From Amorphochlora amoebiformis (Eukaryota; Cercozoa; Chlorarachniophyceae): a stretch of 64,000 bases of DNA. Every line of letters begins with the position of its first letter. The first letter of the stretch is position 1. Both the position numbers and the translations under genes were made by a program. The stretch spans positions 248,001 through 312,000 of the forward strand of contig BAAHQB010000170.1 in assembly GCA_054601695.1 (NCBI GenBank), read 5' to 3'. Shown in pieces: positions 1-64,000 of the stretch. The notes beneath the pieces were generated by a model. It ran no database searches, was not told the DNA's origin, and was given only the letters and a program-made list of their open reading frames with translations.

Positions 1-10
1 AGAATATACG

Positions 11-51
<41 letters not shown>

Positions 52-432
52 TATATATATATATATATATCTAGTATCTAGAGTATATATATATATATAC
101 GTTACATATATTATATGTATGTATATATATATCTAGATATATATATATTATATACTAGATACATATATATATATATATCTTTATATATATCTAGTATATA
201 TATATATATTAGATATCTAGGATTTATCCTAGATCTAGTAGATACTAGAGATATCATCCAGATCATATCTAGTGGCTCTGGGAAGTAGATATCTAGATAT
301 ATAGTATTCTAGGTATTGTACACGTCGTAACATCTACTGACTAGAGACCACTTGCTAGATCTGGTAGATTGAGTATAAAACGTCCGCTTCTATGCTATGA
401 GACTATCCCTATCCTAGCTATCTAGCTATGTA

Positions 433-471
<39 letters not shown>

Positions 472-1009
472 TATTGTAAATATTGTAAATATTCTGCATT
501 ATATAGTATATATCTGCATATATATATGTTTACTATATATATATATCTAGTATCTAGAGTATATACTAGATACTAGATATATATCTAGTATATATATATC
601 TAGTATATATATATCTAGTATATATATATCTAGTATATATATATAATTATATATATATATATAATATATATATGTACTGTATCGCCGGGATACAGCATAG
701 AGAAGTATCCTCTATCTAGATCACAGTTCAATCTCTCAGAGAAGTACAAATATTTGTCTGAGTTCTCCATCGGTCCGCGTACGTTACCGTGATTTGAAAA
801 TGTAAGTTTAAATCTATTTATAGACACTCACGCGCTTCTAGATTTAGTATCAGTACTACCAATACTAGTTACTACTAGTCTAGACTACTGGAATATACTT
901 GATCTGGTATATATTGATATACTAGATATACACATGACGAGAATCTAGATAATACAGTAAATAAGCGCGTTAACGAAACTTAATTTCAATGCATGTTGCA
1001 TACCCGCGC
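1..1009. other. Downstream flank: TA tracts, CTAG-rich repeats and a unique island
   Basis: This is downstream of the dynein stop. Positions 1-660 are mostly (TA)n interleaved with TCTAGTATATATATA-type units. The island at about 665-850 is non-repetitive. On the minus strand it is open over about 60 codons, but it has no recognisable protein family and no convincing splice context. It may be 3' untranslated or intergenic DNA. No RNA gene or second coding region was found. Confidence 0.5.
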
Positions 1010-63149
<62,140 letters not shown>

Positions 63150-63150
63150 C

Positions 63151-63182
<32 letters not shown>

Positions 63183-63214
63183 TATATATATGTATGCACA
63201 TACAAATATATATG

Positions 63215-63254
<40 letters not shown>

Positions 63255-63292
63255 TTGTGTGTGTGTATATAAATAAATAAATATATACACAC

Positions 63293-63339
<47 letters not shown>

Positions 63340-63385
63340 TTCTATGTGAATATAATACAATGATTACCTATATTATAACCATAAC

Positions 63386-63427
<42 letters not shown>

Positions 63428-63451
63428 TAGAATACACAATATAGCTTAGCC

Positions 63452-63969
<518 letters not shown>

Positions 63970-64000
63970 ATGTATATATATATATATATAGATAGATATA

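Overview
The window is the 3' two thirds of one eukaryotic gene. It lies on the minus strand and encodes an axonemal-type (inner-arm, single-headed group) dynein heavy chain. I recovered it by reading the short non-repetitive islands between AT microsatellites as exons and checking every junction by eye for donor, acceptor, frame and position in the dynein family. The chain has 159 exons between 63149 and 1010. Joined, they give 9486 nt, which is exactly divisible by three: 3161 residues plus a TGA stop. Exons average about 60 nt (19 to 185) and introns about 330 nt. All introns are GT-AG as read, except one GC-AG. No second gene was found on either strand.

Layout, right to left in the direction of transcription: 63504-63969, copies of the border of an exon that lies off the right edge; 63149-57545, the end of the linker; 56868-53192, AAA1 with the main ATPase P-loop; 52698-47106, AAA2; 46795-37300, AAA3; 37086-30522, AAA4; 30194-23614, stalk coiled coil and microtubule-binding tip; 23239-18995, AAA5; 18516-9608, AAA6; 9017-1010, C-terminal domain and stop. 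Positions 1-1009 hold TA and CTAG-rich downstream DNA. The N-terminal tail and first part of the linker lie beyond base 64000.

The introns are the unusual part. They hold (1) (TA)n tracts with minor CA/TG runs; (2) degenerate TTAGGG arrays, about four fifths of them with the G-rich strand as +; (3) dozens of copies of short elements set between TTAGGG arrays, in two related subtypes that share two short hairpins with compensatory changes; (4) small tandem or scattered copies of exon borders, carrying the last or first 20-60 nt of an exon, its splice site and some intron, separated by TA runs. Telomere-like units also supply many of the splice sites themselves. Together these suggest introns that grow and shuffle by local copying around TA runs and by insertion of TTAGGG-containing DNA.

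The organism is a flagellated or ciliated eukaryote, probably a protist with repeat-rich introns. The sequence does not let me name the lineage. Exon ends are assigned by eye and by protein-family fit; a few have equally good alternatives, noted below.
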